Positions 1-9,182 of a stretch of 37,112 nt of DNA are shown one piece after another; positions within the stretch are counted from its first letter, which is position 1, and each line of letters opens with the position of its first letter. The notes under the pieces were generated by a model. It did not search any database and was not told the origin of the DNA. It was given only the letters and a program-made list of their open reading frames with translations. The stretch comes from 1-14-2-50-31-20 sp964617555 (lineage in GTDB: Bacteria; Bacteroidota; Ignavibacteria; Ignavibacteriales; Melioribacteraceae). The stretch spans positions 1-37,112 of the forward strand of contig CAZTYP010000037.1 in the NCBI GenBank assembly GCA_964617555.1. Reading direction: 5' to 3'. The position numbers were made by a program, and so were the translations under genes.

Positions 1-867
1 TATATTGATAAATACGACAGAAAAGGAATACGAATTGTTGATTTACTTGATAAAACAGAACTGGAAAAAAAGATACGAAGAAACGTAAAAGAAAAAAACA
101 AACTTCTGAAAAATATTTATAGCCACGAAGAACTTGATGTAGATAAAATTGTTGAAGAATACCTTGCCTTCAACAAAGCAATTGAACAATACATAACCGA
201 TGTGCCGGCATACTTGGATAAAGCGATAAAAGACGGGAAATCGGTTTTGATGGAAGGAGCTCAAGGAGCTTTATTGGATATAGACCATGGAACATATCCC
301 TATGTTACATCCTCAAGCCCCACTTCCGGCGGTGCCTGTATTGGTGTTGGAGTTCCGCCTACTCAAATAACTTCTGTTTTCGGAATTGTTAAGGCATATG
401 TTACACGTGTGGGTTTAGGTCCCTTCCCTACAGAGATTGAAGGAGAAAAAGGCGAACAATTACGGCAATGGGGTGCCGAGTTCGGTGCAACAACAGGTCG
501 TCCCAGAAGATGCGGCTGGTTTGATGCTTTTTTACTAAATTATTCCAGAATGATTAACGGCATTGAGCGTGTTGCCATTACCAAATTGGATGTGCTTAGT
601 AATTTTGACGAAATCAAAGTTTGTGTTGGGTACGAAATAAATGGTAAACGATTGCAATCATTCCCCACAACTGAGTCTCAATTATCCAAAGTAGTTCCTA
701 TTTACGAAACATTACCGGGATGGAAAACCGATATTACCAATGTGAAAACTTACGATGAACTGCCGGCTGAAACAAAAAATTATTTAAGTTTTATTTCCGA
801 ACATTCCGGTTTTGAAATTGCTTTTGTTTCCGTCGGCCCTAAAAGAAGCCAAACAATAGAGTTGTAA
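1..867 (+). CDS. purA: Adenylosuccinate synthase, 3' part (5' end outside window)
   Basis: This is the C-terminal two thirds of adenylosuccinate synthetase, which makes adenylosuccinate from IMP, aspartate and GTP in cytoplasmic AMP synthesis. The reading frame is open from base 1, so the true start lies upstream; an internal ATG at 202 is not the start. About 288 residues are visible, against roughly 420-430 for the whole family protein. Diagnostic stretches are VLMEGAQGALLDIDHGTYPYVTSS, read in two parts as the EGAQG loop and the DIDHGTYPYVTSS segment, then GVGVPP and the ATTGRPRRCGWFD signature. The IMP- and aspartate-binding regions look intact. A hairpin follows the stop codon, and the next gene, a sensor kinase, starts 92 bases later, so purA probably ends its own transcript. 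I am very sure of the family. Confidence 0.97.
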   Translation, partial: YIDKYDRKGIRIVDLLDKTELEKKIRRNVKEKNKLLKNIYSHEELDVDKIVEEYLAFNKAIEQYITDVPAYLDKAIKDGKSVLMEGAQGALLDIDHGTYPYVTSSSPTSGGACIGVGVPPTQITSVFGIVKAYVTRVGLGPFPTEIEGEKGEQLRQWGAEFGATTGRPRRCGWFDAFLLNYSRMINGIERVAITKLDVLSNFDEIKVCVGYEINGKRLQSFPTTESQLSKVVPIYETLPGWKTDITNVKTYDELPAETKNYLSFISEHSGFEIAFVSVGPKRSQTIEL

Positions 868-897
868 GTTTTATACGGTTTTTATAAAATCTTTGAG

Positions 898-930
898 GGC
901 GTTGTAATATAAAATTTGCAACGCCTTACT
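898..930 (+). terminator. Probable intrinsic terminator of purA
   Basis: GGCGTTG at 898-904 pairs perfectly with CAACGCC at 919-925, with a 14-base AT-rich loop in which two or three further pairs can form. It is followed by a mixed T-rich tract (TTACTTTATT). It lies 30 bases after the purA stop. The T run is interrupted, so termination strength is uncertain. Confidence 0.45.
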
Positions 931-959
931 TTATTAACTTTATCAATTTAAAGATTCAC

Positions 960-2189
960 ATGAGTACAAAACTATCCGGCGGTCCCGGCTCAATACAGAT
1001 AAAAATTATTCTTCTTGTTCTTGCAACAATTATTGCTTTTGCTACTTTCGTTTACACTCAAACTCTTATATCGCAACTCGAAAGAAGAGAAAAGCAAGTT
1101 GCGGAATTATACGCGAGTAGTTTACAACAAATTGCTGATATTGACGCCACCACTGATAAAGATTTTACATTTTTATTAGATGTAATTAAACGAATTGATT
1201 TCCCTCTTATTTTAACCGATTCCAATAATTATGTTAGTCCTATGAATTTCTCGGGCTCCGTTCGTAACTTAAAAATAGACCCCAACTTTACCGAAGAACA
1301 GAAATTACAATTTATCCAAGAAAAAATTGAAGAGTTCGGCAAAAACAAACAACCCATTTTGGTTTTAAGCCAAGACAGTACTGTTCTCAATAAAATTTAT
1401 TTCGGAGATTCCGACCTAATTACACACTTAAGATATTATCCGTACTTACAGATAATTTTTGCAATGATGTTTATTATCATTGCTTATTTCAGTTTCAGCT
1501 ACCTTAAAAAAAACGAACAAAGTAATATTTGGATTGGAATGGCAAAAGAGACGGCACATCAATTGGGTACGCCAATATCTTCTCTTTTGGGATGGACGGA
1601 AATTCTTAAATTGAAAAAAGATAAACCGGATGAAGTTGAAGATATTTCTTCTGAAATGAATAACGATTTACTTCGTTTAAAAAAGATAGCCGACAGATTT
1701 TCTAAGATAGGATCTAAACCTACATTAAAGCCAACAAACATTAACAAAGTTCTGGAATCGGTAATCGATTATTTTAACAGACGGCTGCCTATTACCCGAA
1801 AGAAAACAGAGATAATTTTTAACGCAAACAAAAATTATACGGTACCTTTAAATGCTTCTCTTTTTGAATGGGTAATTGAAAACTTAATTAAGAATGCTCT
1901 TGATGCAATTGAATCTAAAAACGGAATAATTAAATTTACAATTACGGACGACGAGCATTTTATTTACATAAAAATTTCCGACAACGGCAAAGGAATAGAT
2001 TTAAAAAAACGACAAGATGTTTTTCGCCCGGGTTACAGTACAAAAAGAAGAGGTTGGGGCTTGGGATTATCTCTTGCAAAAAGGATTGTTGAAGATTATC
2101 ACAAAGGAAAAATTTACGTAAAAAACTCTGTCCCCGGCGGTGGTACCACTTTTGAAATTGCTTTACGAAAAACAACAACGAACACTTAA
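960..2189 (+). CDS. Two-TM sensor histidine kinase
   Basis: 409-aa inner-membrane sensor kinase. A transmembrane helix lies at about residues 14-34, followed by an extracytoplasmic sensor region of about 125 residues with no recognisable domain, and a second helix at about 163-181. The cytoplasmic part begins with the H-box AKETAHQLGTPISSL, with phosphoacceptor His200. An N-box (ENLIKNALDAI), G1 (DNGKGID) and G2 (RGWGLGLSLAKRI) then complete the HATPase domain. The two helices connect almost directly to the H-box without a clear HAMP domain. The HQLGTP form of the H-box is frequent in Bacteroidota kinases. No response regulator gene is adjacent, so its partner and signal are unknown. It stands between purA and a transporter and has a probable terminator in front, so it is likely transcribed separately. 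Confidence 0.9.
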   Translation: MSTKLSGGPGSIQIKIILLVLATIIAFATFVYTQTLISQLERREKQVAELYASSLQQIADIDATTDKDFTFLLDVIKRIDFPLILTDSNNYVSPMNFSGSVRNLKIDPNFTEEQKLQFIQEKIEEFGKNKQPILVLSQDSTVLNKIYFGDSDLITHLRYYPYLQIIFAMMFIIIAYFSFSYLKKNEQSNIWIGMAKETAHQLGTPISSLLGWTEILKLKKDKPDEVEDISSEMNNDLLRLKKIADRFSKIGSKPTLKPTNINKVLESVIDYFNRRLPITRKKTEIIFNANKNYTVPLNASLFEWVIENLIKNALDAIESKNGIIKFTITDDEHFIYIKISDNGKGIDLKKRQDVFRPGYSTKRRGWGLGLSLAKRIVEDYHKGKIYVKNSVPGGGTTFEIALRKTTTNT

Positions 2190-2200
2190 AAACAACCGGC

Positions 2201-2231
2201 TCTGCCAATCAACATTATTTTTGTATATTTG
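2201..2231 (+). promoter_or_regulatory. Candidate Bacteroidota-type promoter for the EamA gene
   Basis: TATATTTG at 2224-2231 matches the -7 consensus TAnnTTTG exactly. TCTG at 2201-2204 is one mismatch from the -33 element TTTG at a 19-base spacing. The expected transcript start would fall about 25-30 bases before the ATG at 2266. The -33 match is imperfect and the region is AT-rich, so this is tentative. Confidence 0.35.
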
Positions 2232-2265
2232 TTTTTATAAAAAAATATAGAAAGTAATATTTTTA

Positions 2266-3162
2266 ATGAACAAGTTCGCCCCTTTATTTGTAATAATTGC
2301 AGCTTCTCTTTGGGGAGTCGATTCAATTGTTTTACGTCCTCATCTTTATACTTTGCCCGTATCCATTGTTGTTTTTATTGAAAGCATTGTTGTAACTATA
2401 ATACTTCTGCCCATTCTTTTCAAACGATTTAACGATTTGAAAAATTTAAGGACTAAAGATATTCTTTCTTTTGCGGGTGTTGCTCTTTTTGGCGGAGCAA
2501 TTGGAACAATGGCCATTACCAAAGCTTTGTTTTATGTTAATTACGTCAATCTCTCCATTGTTGTTTTAATTCAGAAATTACAACCGGTATTTGCTCTTAT
2601 ATTGGCATCGTTATTACTTAAAGAAAAACTCCCTAAAGAATTTTTCAAATGGGCTGCCCTTGCTATTGCCGGTGCTTTTTTAATGACATTCGGATTGAAC
2701 ATTGTTAATATCGAAAGCGGAGATAAAACCATTGCCGCAGCACTTTTTGCCTTACTTGCCGCCTTCAGTTTCGGTTTTTCAACCGTTTTAAGTAAACGAG
2801 CATTAAAAAACATTACTTACGAATTAGGTACATTTTTACGCTTTATAACAACAACTATAATAATGATAATTTTAGTCTCTTCTTTCAACGGTTTTTCTTC
2901 CGTAAAAGAAATTACAAATCAACAATGGATAATTTTTACCATTATTGCTTTTACTTCCGGTGCACCGGCAATATTTTTATATTATTACGGTTTAAAACGC
3001 ATCACAGCTTCCGTTTCTACAATTGCGGAATTATCCTTTCCGCTTACAGCTATTTTGCTGGAATATATTTTACACGATAATATGTTAGATTGGCTGCAAT
3101 GGTTAGGAACAATTATATTAATATTTGCAATTATCCGCGTTACCAAATTAAACTACGGTTAA
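2266..3162 (+). CDS. EamA/DMT-family inner-membrane transporter
   Basis: 298-aa integral membrane protein of the drug/metabolite transporter superfamily, with two EamA repeats of about five helices each, giving about ten transmembrane segments in all. The first repeat begins in the hydrophobic N-terminus (PLFVIIAASLWGVDSIVLRP). It holds a typical EamA segment around residues 90-125, including VLIQKLQPVFALILASLLLKE, read here as the conserved P near the end of helix 4 and the following K-E. The second repeat starts near residue 155 (AALFALLAAFSFGFSTVLSK) and ends with SFPLTAILLEYILH. The substrate cannot be predicted from sequence; relatives export amino acids, metabolites or drugs. It is flanked by two kinase genes with gaps of 76 and 194 bases, so it is probably monocistronic. 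Confidence 0.88.
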   Translation: MNKFAPLFVIIAASLWGVDSIVLRPHLYTLPVSIVVFIESIVVTIILLPILFKRFNDLKNLRTKDILSFAGVALFGGAIGTMAITKALFYVNYVNLSIVVLIQKLQPVFALILASLLLKEKLPKEFFKWAALAIAGAFLMTFGLNIVNIESGDKTIAAALFALLAAFSFGFSTVLSKRALKNITYELGTFLRFITTTIIMIILVSSFNGFSSVKEITNQQWIIFTIIAFTSGAPAIFLYYYGLKRITASVSTIAELSFPLTAILLEYILHDNMLDWLQWLGTIILIFAIIRVTKLNYG

Positions 3163-3356
3163 TAATTCTAATAAATATAAATAGTTTATTTTTTATTGCA
3201 CTTTTTAATTGAACTTAGATTTATTAGTTTTAGAAAGATATTATATCTATACATCTTTTCCGAATATTTTTACATAGCTGGTATGTCTGGTTAAATTATA
3301 TTATATCATATTTAAGAATTGTATTAAATTTATTATATAAGACGTTGGGAAATATT

Positions 3357-6300
3357 ATGCAAAAGGATAAACCGACCGAAAAAGAAAAACTTTTAGCAAA
3401 AATTAACAAACTTGAAAAAGCTCTGGAAGCCAAGAACAATTCAACAACAATACCCACTACAGCTGAACATATGCAGAATGATTTTAAAAATGTCGCTCTT
3501 CTACGCAAAGCAATACTCGAAAGTCCGCAAAGTATTGTGGTTTTTGCAATAGATAAAAATTTTCGTTACTTGGATTTTACCGTTTCACACAAAAAAACCA
3601 TGCGCGAAATATGGGGCGTTGAAATCAAACAAGGAGTAAGTATCTTAGATTATATCGGTAACAACCAGGATAAAGAAAAAGCAAAGAAAAATTTTTCCCG
3701 CGCATTAAAGGGAGAGTATTTTATTATTCGCGAAGAATACGGAAATAAAAAATTAAAAAGAACTTTTTACGAAAATCATTATTCCCCCATATTTGATGAA
3801 ACTACAAACAAAATAATCGGAGTTTCGGTTTATGTTATTGATATTTCTTATTTAAGAAATATCGAAATAAAATTAAAACAACAAGTCGATGAATATTCTG
3901 CTATTAATAAAAAAGATAAAATTTTAAATCACGAGTTATTTCTGTTAAACCAACAGTTGCACGGAGCTGAACAGCAATTACGAACCACTAACAAACAATT
4001 AAAAGAAAGTATCCGACAAATTAAAGAAAATGAAAAGAATCTTAAAGCATTGTTCAGTGTAATGGATGATATTGTTATAGAAGTTGACAATAATGGAAAA
4101 ATAATCAATATGGCACCAACTTCTCCCAATCCAAATTTACTAAAAATGCCCTCCGAGAAAATAATCGGAAAAACTTTACATGAAATATTCTCCAAAGATA
4201 AAGCCGATACTTTTCTACACTTTGTGCAAAAATGTTTAACGGAAAAGAGAACACTTACAATAGAATATTCACTCCAAATAAACAATAATGAATATTGGTT
4301 TAAAGGAAAAGGAACACCCAAAACTTCGAGAACCATTCTTTACATTGCGCATGATATTACGGATTATAAAAAAACAATAAAAGCATTAAAAGAGAGCGAA
4401 GAAAAATTCAAAGACATGACAAATCTTCTTCCGTTAGTAATATATGAAATGGACTTTGACGGAAATCTTACTTTTGCAAATAAAATGGCTTTCGAATTAT
4501 TCGGTTATTCCGTTAATGATTTAAACAATGGGTTAAATATTTTTAACATGATTGCTCCCGAAGAAGTTGAACGCGCCAAAAAAAATATTAAAGGTTATTT
4601 GGCAGGAGAACCACCAAAAAATTCCGAATATATTGCAATTACAAAAGAAGGCAAAAAATTTCCCGTTTTACTCTATTCCAGTTTTATTATTAATAATAAT
4701 AAGTTTACAGGATTGCGCGGAGTGGTTGTAGATATTTCCTCCCTAAAAGAAGCCGAAGAAAAGATGAAGGAAAATGAAAGGAAATACAGACTATTGGCAA
4801 CAAACACATTAGATGTAGTTTGGACAACCGACCTGGATTTTAATCAAACTTTTGTAAATGATGCTGTATATAATTTACTTGGATATAGCCCGGAAGAGTA
4901 TCTAAAACTAAATGTCAAAGATGTTACCGTTTCAAAAGATATGGGAATTATTTACAAAGGAGCTAAATATTTACTTCGAAAATATAAGCTTGACGGCAAA
5001 ATTGTTCAAACACAATTTGAAACGGAACAAATAAAAAAAGACGGAACAAAAATTTTTGTTGAAGTTCGTGCAAACCTTTTATTGGATGAAAAAGGAAATC
5101 CGATTGGTTTTCAAGGACGTACGGTAGATATTACATCACGAAAAAAAGTTGAAAACGAATTATTGGAAGAGAAAGAAAGATTTCAAAAATTCGCCGAACT
5201 TTCTTTGGAAGGAATTTTTATTCACGAAAACGGTATTGCTCACGATGTAAACGATTCCGCACTTAAAATGTTCGGTTATTCATATCAAGAAATAGTCGGC
5301 CATAATATAATAGAGCTGCTGGTAGATAAAAAATATCATAATTCCATCGCAAAAAAACTCAAAAACAATTATACCTTGCCCTACGTAATTGAAGGTATAA
5401 AAAAAGACGGCACAAAAATAACGCTTGAAATTCAAGGAATATCCGTTACAAAATACTATAAAGGAAATAAATCTATACGTGTTGTAGCCGTTAGAGACAT
5501 AACCAAGCGAATAAAAACCGAAAAACGTTTAATAGAAAGCGAACGATTTAATAGATCAATTATGGAATCCGCAGTAGATGCAATTGTCTCTCTTAACGAA
5601 GACGGATTGATTCGTTCATGGAATAAAGCCGCTGTTAAAATGTTCGGCTACAAAAAGAAAAAAATGATTGGAAATTCTTTTTCCTCTATCTTTCCAAGTA
5701 AACATAATCTTTTTGTGAATCTAAAAAATCTTAGAAATTCAAAAAATTTAATTGGAAAAACAATTGAAACCATTGCACTAAAAGAAAACGGAACGGAATT
5801 TCCCGTTGAACTTTCATTGTCAAGTTGGGAAACATTCGGTAAAAAAAATTATGTAAGTGTTATCAGAGATATTTCGGAAAGGAAAAAATACGAAACCGAA
5901 CAATTAAAATTAACGGCTGTTGCAACACAAACACCTGTAATAATTATTATTACAAATTTAAACGGCGAAATTGAATATGTTAATCCTAAGTTTATAGAAC
6001 TGACCGGTTATACTTTTGAAGAAGTTATAGGTAAAACATGTAGTTTTTTAAAATCGGGAGAACATCCTCTCGAAGTATATCAAGACTTATGGAATAAAAT
6101 AACTTCAGGTAAAATATGGCGGGGAGAATTTCATAATAAAAAGAAAAACGGTGAACTTTATTGGGAATCGGCATTTATTACACCTATTATAGATAAGGAG
6201 GGGAAAAAAATAAACTATATAAAAATTGCAGAAGATATTACCGAAAAAAAACGCGAAGAACAAATAAAAAAAATAATCTATAATCTTACAAATGCCGTTA

Positions 6301-7892
6301 CCACATCTATTGACCTACATGATTTTGCCAAAACAATAAAAAATGAATTAAGTACCGTTATTGATACTTCCAATTTTTATCTCGCATTATATGATAAAAA
6401 TTTAAATATTTTTTCTTTTGTTTTCCATTCCGATGAAAAAGATAAAATTAAATTTTTGCCTGCCGATAAAAAAACTCTTACTTCCTATGTATTTAAAACA
6501 AAAAAAAGTCTTTTGGTTACAAGCAAAGTTAGGCACCAACTCATAAAATCGGGAGAATTTGAACAAATAGGAGCCGAGGCAAAAAATTGGCTTGGTACTC
6601 CATTAATTATTAACAATAAAGTAATCGGCGTATTGGCTGTTCAAAATTATCATGATAAAAATGCTTTTAATAATTCTGATATTCACTTGTTGGAAATTAT
6701 TGCACATCAAATAAGTATATTAATTACCCGGAAAAGAGATATTGACCGTTTGAAAGAAGCTCTTAAAAAATCACAGGAAAGTGAACGATTAAAAAGTGCA
6801 TTCCTTGCCAACATGAGCCACGAAATAAGAACCCCGATGAACGGAATACTGGGCTTTATTGATTTACTAAACGATGATAATTTAACACAAGTTGAAAAAG
6901 AAGAGTTTATTGATATTATTCATAAAAACAGTAATCGCCTGCTTGAAACCATTAATGATCTGATTGATATTTCCAAAATTGAATCGGGACAAATGAAAGT
7001 TTCAATAAATGAAACATCTATTAATAAATTACTTAAAGAACTCTATAACTTTTTTAAACTTGAAACCACTGCAAAAAACTTGTATTTTACAACCTCGTTG
7101 GCACTCCCCGACGATAAAGACATTATACTTACCGATGAAAGCAAACTGCACGGTATTTTAACCAATTTGATAAAAAACGCCATAAAATTCACCAAGCAAG
7201 GCGGCATTAGTTTCGGATATAAATTAGATAAAAATTTTATTGAATTTTTTATTAAAGATACCGGAATTGGCATCCCTAAAGAACGACAAAATGCTATTTT
7301 TAACAGATTCGAAAAAGCGGATATTGAGGATACCAAAGTGTATGAAGGCTCGGGGTTGGGACTTGCCATTTCAAAGGCTTATGTTGAAATGCTCGGCGGA
7401 AAAATCTGGTTAAACTCGGAAGAGAATATAGGTACAGATTTCTATTTTACAATTCCTTATAAAACCTCCCCTTCAGCAACGGCAAAAAATGCAAACAAAA
7501 CAACGGAAAATAAAGAAGAAATTTCCACAAGCAATTTAACTTTACTTATTGCCGAAGACGATAATACTAGTTTCATTTTGTTGAAGCGTATATTTAAAAA
7601 TATGTTTAAAAAAATTATCTATGCACGCACCGGAAAAGAAGCCGTTGAATTATGCAAAAACAACCCTAAAATTGATATAATACTTATGGACATAAAAATG
7701 CCCGAAATGAATGGATATGAAGCCGCCAAAGAAATAAGAAAATTTAATAAGGATGTTATTATTATAGCACAAACAGCTTTTGCATTAGCCGGCGATAAAG
7801 AAAAAGTCTTAAATTCCGGTTGTAACGATTATATTACAAAACCTGTTGATAAAAAAACACTTCTGAAAAAAATAAAACAATTTATTAAATGA
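3357..7892 (+). CDS. Seven-PAS, GAF hybrid histidine kinase with receiver domain
   Basis: 1511-aa soluble hybrid sensor kinase with no transmembrane segment. Domains by rough residue: PAS1 45-165, a coiled coil 165-225, PAS2 228-340, PAS3 348-470, PAS4 475-600, PAS5 606-720, PAS6 728-845, PAS7 848-965, GAF 965-1130, HisKA 1145-1210 with phosphoacceptor His1155 in MSHEIRTPMNGILGF, HATPase 1255-1370 with DTGIGIP and GSGLGLAIS, and receiver 1395-1510 with acceptor Asp1445 in LMDIKMPEMNGYEA. Each PAS carries the usual aromatic-glycine-tyrosine helix ending (for example FGYS). PAS7 resembles the flavin-type PAS of NifL (WRGEF, N-KKNGELYWE). I place the start at the ATG at 3357 rather than the TTG 12 bases upstream. 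No partner gene is adjacent, and a bidirectional terminator follows. It probably integrates several cytoplasmic cues and feeds a phosphorelay; signal and output are unknown. Confidence 0.95.
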   Translation: MQKDKPTEKEKLLAKINKLEKALEAKNNSTTIPTTAEHMQNDFKNVALLRKAILESPQSIVVFAIDKNFRYLDFTVSHKKTMREIWGVEIKQGVSILDYIGNNQDKEKAKKNFSRALKGEYFIIREEYGNKKLKRTFYENHYSPIFDETTNKIIGVSVYVIDISYLRNIEIKLKQQVDEYSAINKKDKILNHELFLLNQQLHGAEQQLRTTNKQLKESIRQIKENEKNLKALFSVMDDIVIEVDNNGKIINMAPTSPNPNLLKMPSEKIIGKTLHEIFSKDKADTFLHFVQKCLTEKRTLTIEYSLQINNNEYWFKGKGTPKTSRTILYIAHDITDYKKTIKALKESEEKFKDMTNLLPLVIYEMDFDGNLTFANKMAFELFGYSVNDLNNGLNIFNMIAPEEVERAKKNIKGYLAGEPPKNSEYIAITKEGKKFPVLLYSSFIINNNKFTGLRGVVVDISSLKEAEEKMKENERKYRLLATNTLDVVWTTDLDFNQTFVNDAVYNLLGYSPEEYLKLNVKDVTVSKDMGIIYKGAKYLLRKYKLDGKIVQTQFETEQIKKDGTKIFVEVRANLLLDEKGNPIGFQGRTVDITSRKKVENELLEEKERFQKFAELSLEGIFIHENGIAHDVNDSALKMFGYSYQEIVGHNIIELLVDKKYHNSIAKKLKNNYTLPYVIEGIKKDGTKITLEIQGISVTKYYKGNKSIRVVAVRDITKRIKTEKRLIESERFNRSIMESAVDAIVSLNEDGLIRSWNKAAVKMFGYKKKKMIGNSFSSIFPSKHNLFVNLKNLRNSKNLIGKTIETIALKENGTEFPVELSLSSWETFGKKNYVSVIRDISERKKYETEQLKLTAVATQTPVIIIITNLNGEIEYVNPKFIELTGYTFEEVIGKTCSFLKSGEHPLEVYQDLWNKITSGKIWRGEFHNKKKNGELYWESAFITPIIDKEGKKINYIKIAEDITEKKREEQIKKIIYNLTNAVTTSIDLHDFAKTIKNELSTVIDTSNFYLALYDKNLNIFSFVFHSDEKDKIKFLPADKKTLTSYVFKTKKSLLVTSKVRHQLIKSGEFEQIGAEAKNWLGTPLIINNKVIGVLAVQNYHDKNAFNNSDIHLLEIIAHQISILITRKRDIDRLKEALKKSQESERLKSAFLANMSHEIRTPMNGILGFIDLLNDDNLTQVEKEEFIDIIHKNSNRLLETINDLIDISKIESGQMKVSINETSINKLLKELYNFFKLETTAKNLYFTTSLALPDDKDIILTDESKLHGILTNLIKNAIKFTKQGGISFGYKLDKNFIEFFIKDTGIGIPKERQNAIFNRFEKADIEDTKVYEGSGLGLAISKAYVEMLGGKIWLNSEENIGTDFYFTIPYKTSPSATAKNANKTTENKEEISTSNLTLLIAEDDNTSFILLKRIFKNMFKKIIYARTGKEAVELCKNNPKIDIILMDIKMPEMNGYEAAKEIRKFNKDVIIIAQTAFALAGDKEKVLNSGCNDYITKPVDKKTLLKKIKQFIK

Positions 7893-7913
7893 GCCAATGG
7901 GTATACTTTTAAT

Positions 7914-7943
7914 AAAAAAGGGGTGTAATCACACCCCTTTTTT
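7914..7943. terminator. Bidirectional intrinsic terminator
   Basis: GGGGTGT at 7920-7926 pairs with ACACCCC at 7931-7937 around an AATC tetraloop. Six A on the left and six T on the right extend the stem and give a T tract in both directions. It lies between the convergent ends of the hybrid kinase (+) and pta (-), which it should serve equally. Confidence 0.9.
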
Positions 7944-7961
7944 ATCTTAATCGGTAATTTG

Positions 7962-8945
7962 TTAATCCGCCATTAAAACAGCAATAACACTTGTATTAAC
8001 AATATCGTCAACACTGCAACCACGACTTAAATCGAAAAGGGGTTTTCTTAACCCTTGAACGATAGGGCCAACAGCTTCTGCCCCTCCGAGACGTTGTGTA
8101 ATTTTATAACCGATATTTCCCGCATCCAATGTAGGAAAAACAAGAACATTTGCTTTACCCGCAACACTGCTACCGGGTGCTTTTTTATCACCTATAGATT
8201 TAATAATAGCAGCATCAAACTGCAACTCACCGTCAATATTCAAATCGGGACGTTTTGTTCGAGCAAGTTTTGTTGCTTTCACAACTTTATCAACATCTTC
8301 GTGTTTCGCACTTCCCTTTGTGGAAAAAGAGAGCATGGCAACATTCGGTTCTTCGCCAACAAGTTTTCTGTGGTTTTCCGCAGTAGATATTGCAATATCG
8401 GCCAATTGTTCCGCAGTAGGATTGGGAACAACGGCACAATCCGCAAAACTGTATGTTTTATCCGGAAAAATCATTAAAAACAAACTGGAAACAATAGAAA
8501 TTCCTTCCGGCATTCCAACACATTGAAAAGCCGCTTTAAGAACATTTCCTGTTGAAGCGGTAGAACCGGCAACAGAACCATCAGCTTTACCTTCACGAAC
8601 CATCATTGCGCCGAAAAAAAGATCTTGCTTCATAATTTCGTAAGCTTCTTCATGCGTAATACCTTTGTGCTTACGAAGATTATAGAAAATTTCCGCAAAT
8701 TCTTTACGCCATTCCGATGTTTCAGGGTCTATAATTTTAATTCCCTCTAAATTTACCCCGAAATTTTCGGCATCGCTTTTGATTTTTTCTTCATTACCCA
8801 AAGTGTACACTTCGGCAAAGTTCTCTTTCACCAAAATTTCTGCCGCTTTTAATACCCTTTCATCATGCGATTCCGGTAAAACAATGGTTTTAACCCTTGA
8901 TTTTGCTTTCTCCCTCATCTCGGCCAAAAGCTTAATTTCGCTCAT
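7962..8945 (-). CDS. pta: Phosphate acetyltransferase
   Basis: 327-aa phosphotransacetylase, which interconverts acetyl-CoA plus phosphate and acetyl phosphate plus CoA in the cytoplasm. With acetate kinase this yields ATP during fermentation to acetate. It is the short form, with only the PTA/PTB catalytic domain and no N-terminal P-loop/DRTGG extension. Family signatures include IVLPESHDERVLKAAEIL near residue 20, the MMVREGKADGSVAGS region, CAVVPNPTAEQLADIAI, and GKANVLVFPTLDAGNIGYKI with the conserved P-L-D-A-G-N-I-G-YK near residues 270-285. The ATG is preceded by AGGAG, a good ribosome-binding site, at about 8951-8955. No acetate kinase gene is next to it; upstream is a separate TPR gene with its own terminator. 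Function is assigned with high confidence. Confidence 0.96.
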   Translation of the reverse strand: MSEIKLLAEMREKAKSRVKTIVLPESHDERVLKAAEILVKENFAEVYTLGNEEKIKSDAENFGVNLEGIKIIDPETSEWRKEFAEIFYNLRKHKGITHEEAYEIMKQDLFFGAMMVREGKADGSVAGSTASTGNVLKAAFQCVGMPEGISIVSSLFLMIFPDKTYSFADCAVVPNPTAEQLADIAISTAENHRKLVGEEPNVAMLSFSTKGSAKHEDVDKVVKATKLARTKRPDLNIDGELQFDAAIIKSIGDKKAPGSSVAGKANVLVFPTLDAGNIGYKITQRLGGAEAVGPIVQGLRKPLFDLSRGCSVDDIVNTSVIAVLMAD

Positions 8946-9124
8946 TTTAACTCCTAAAATTATTTTAAATTTATAAAGTAAATATATGTAAATCTTTGTT
9001 CTTCGCTAAGTTAAATTTTGAATTTTGCAAACAAACGTAAGATTAAAGGAAAACATAGCGGCAAGGTTAAAGCTAACATCACTTTTTTACAAAGAAGTGA
9101 AGTATTATAAACAGTATAAAAAAC

Positions 9125-9157
9125 AATAAAAAAAGCCCTACATAAAATATGTAGGGC
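9125..9157 (-). terminator. Intrinsic terminator of the TPR gene
   Basis: On the minus strand GCCCTACAT (9157-9149) pairs perfectly with ATGTAGGGC (9143-9135) around a five-base loop, directly followed by seven T. It lies 26 bases after the TPR gene stop and ahead of pta, so it separates the two genes. Confidence 0.88.
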
Positions 9158-9182
9158 ATAAATTATAAATATTTGATATAAA

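Noticed and set aside
202..867. An ATG at 202 as the start of purA
   Set aside because: The frame is open from base 1 and the upstream residues are still purA-like, so this is an internal Met of a truncated gene.
9032..9039. TACGTTTG on the minus strand as a pta promoter
   Set aside because: The -7 box fits, but no TTTG lies 19-21 bases upstream; a CTTG at 22 bases is too weak.
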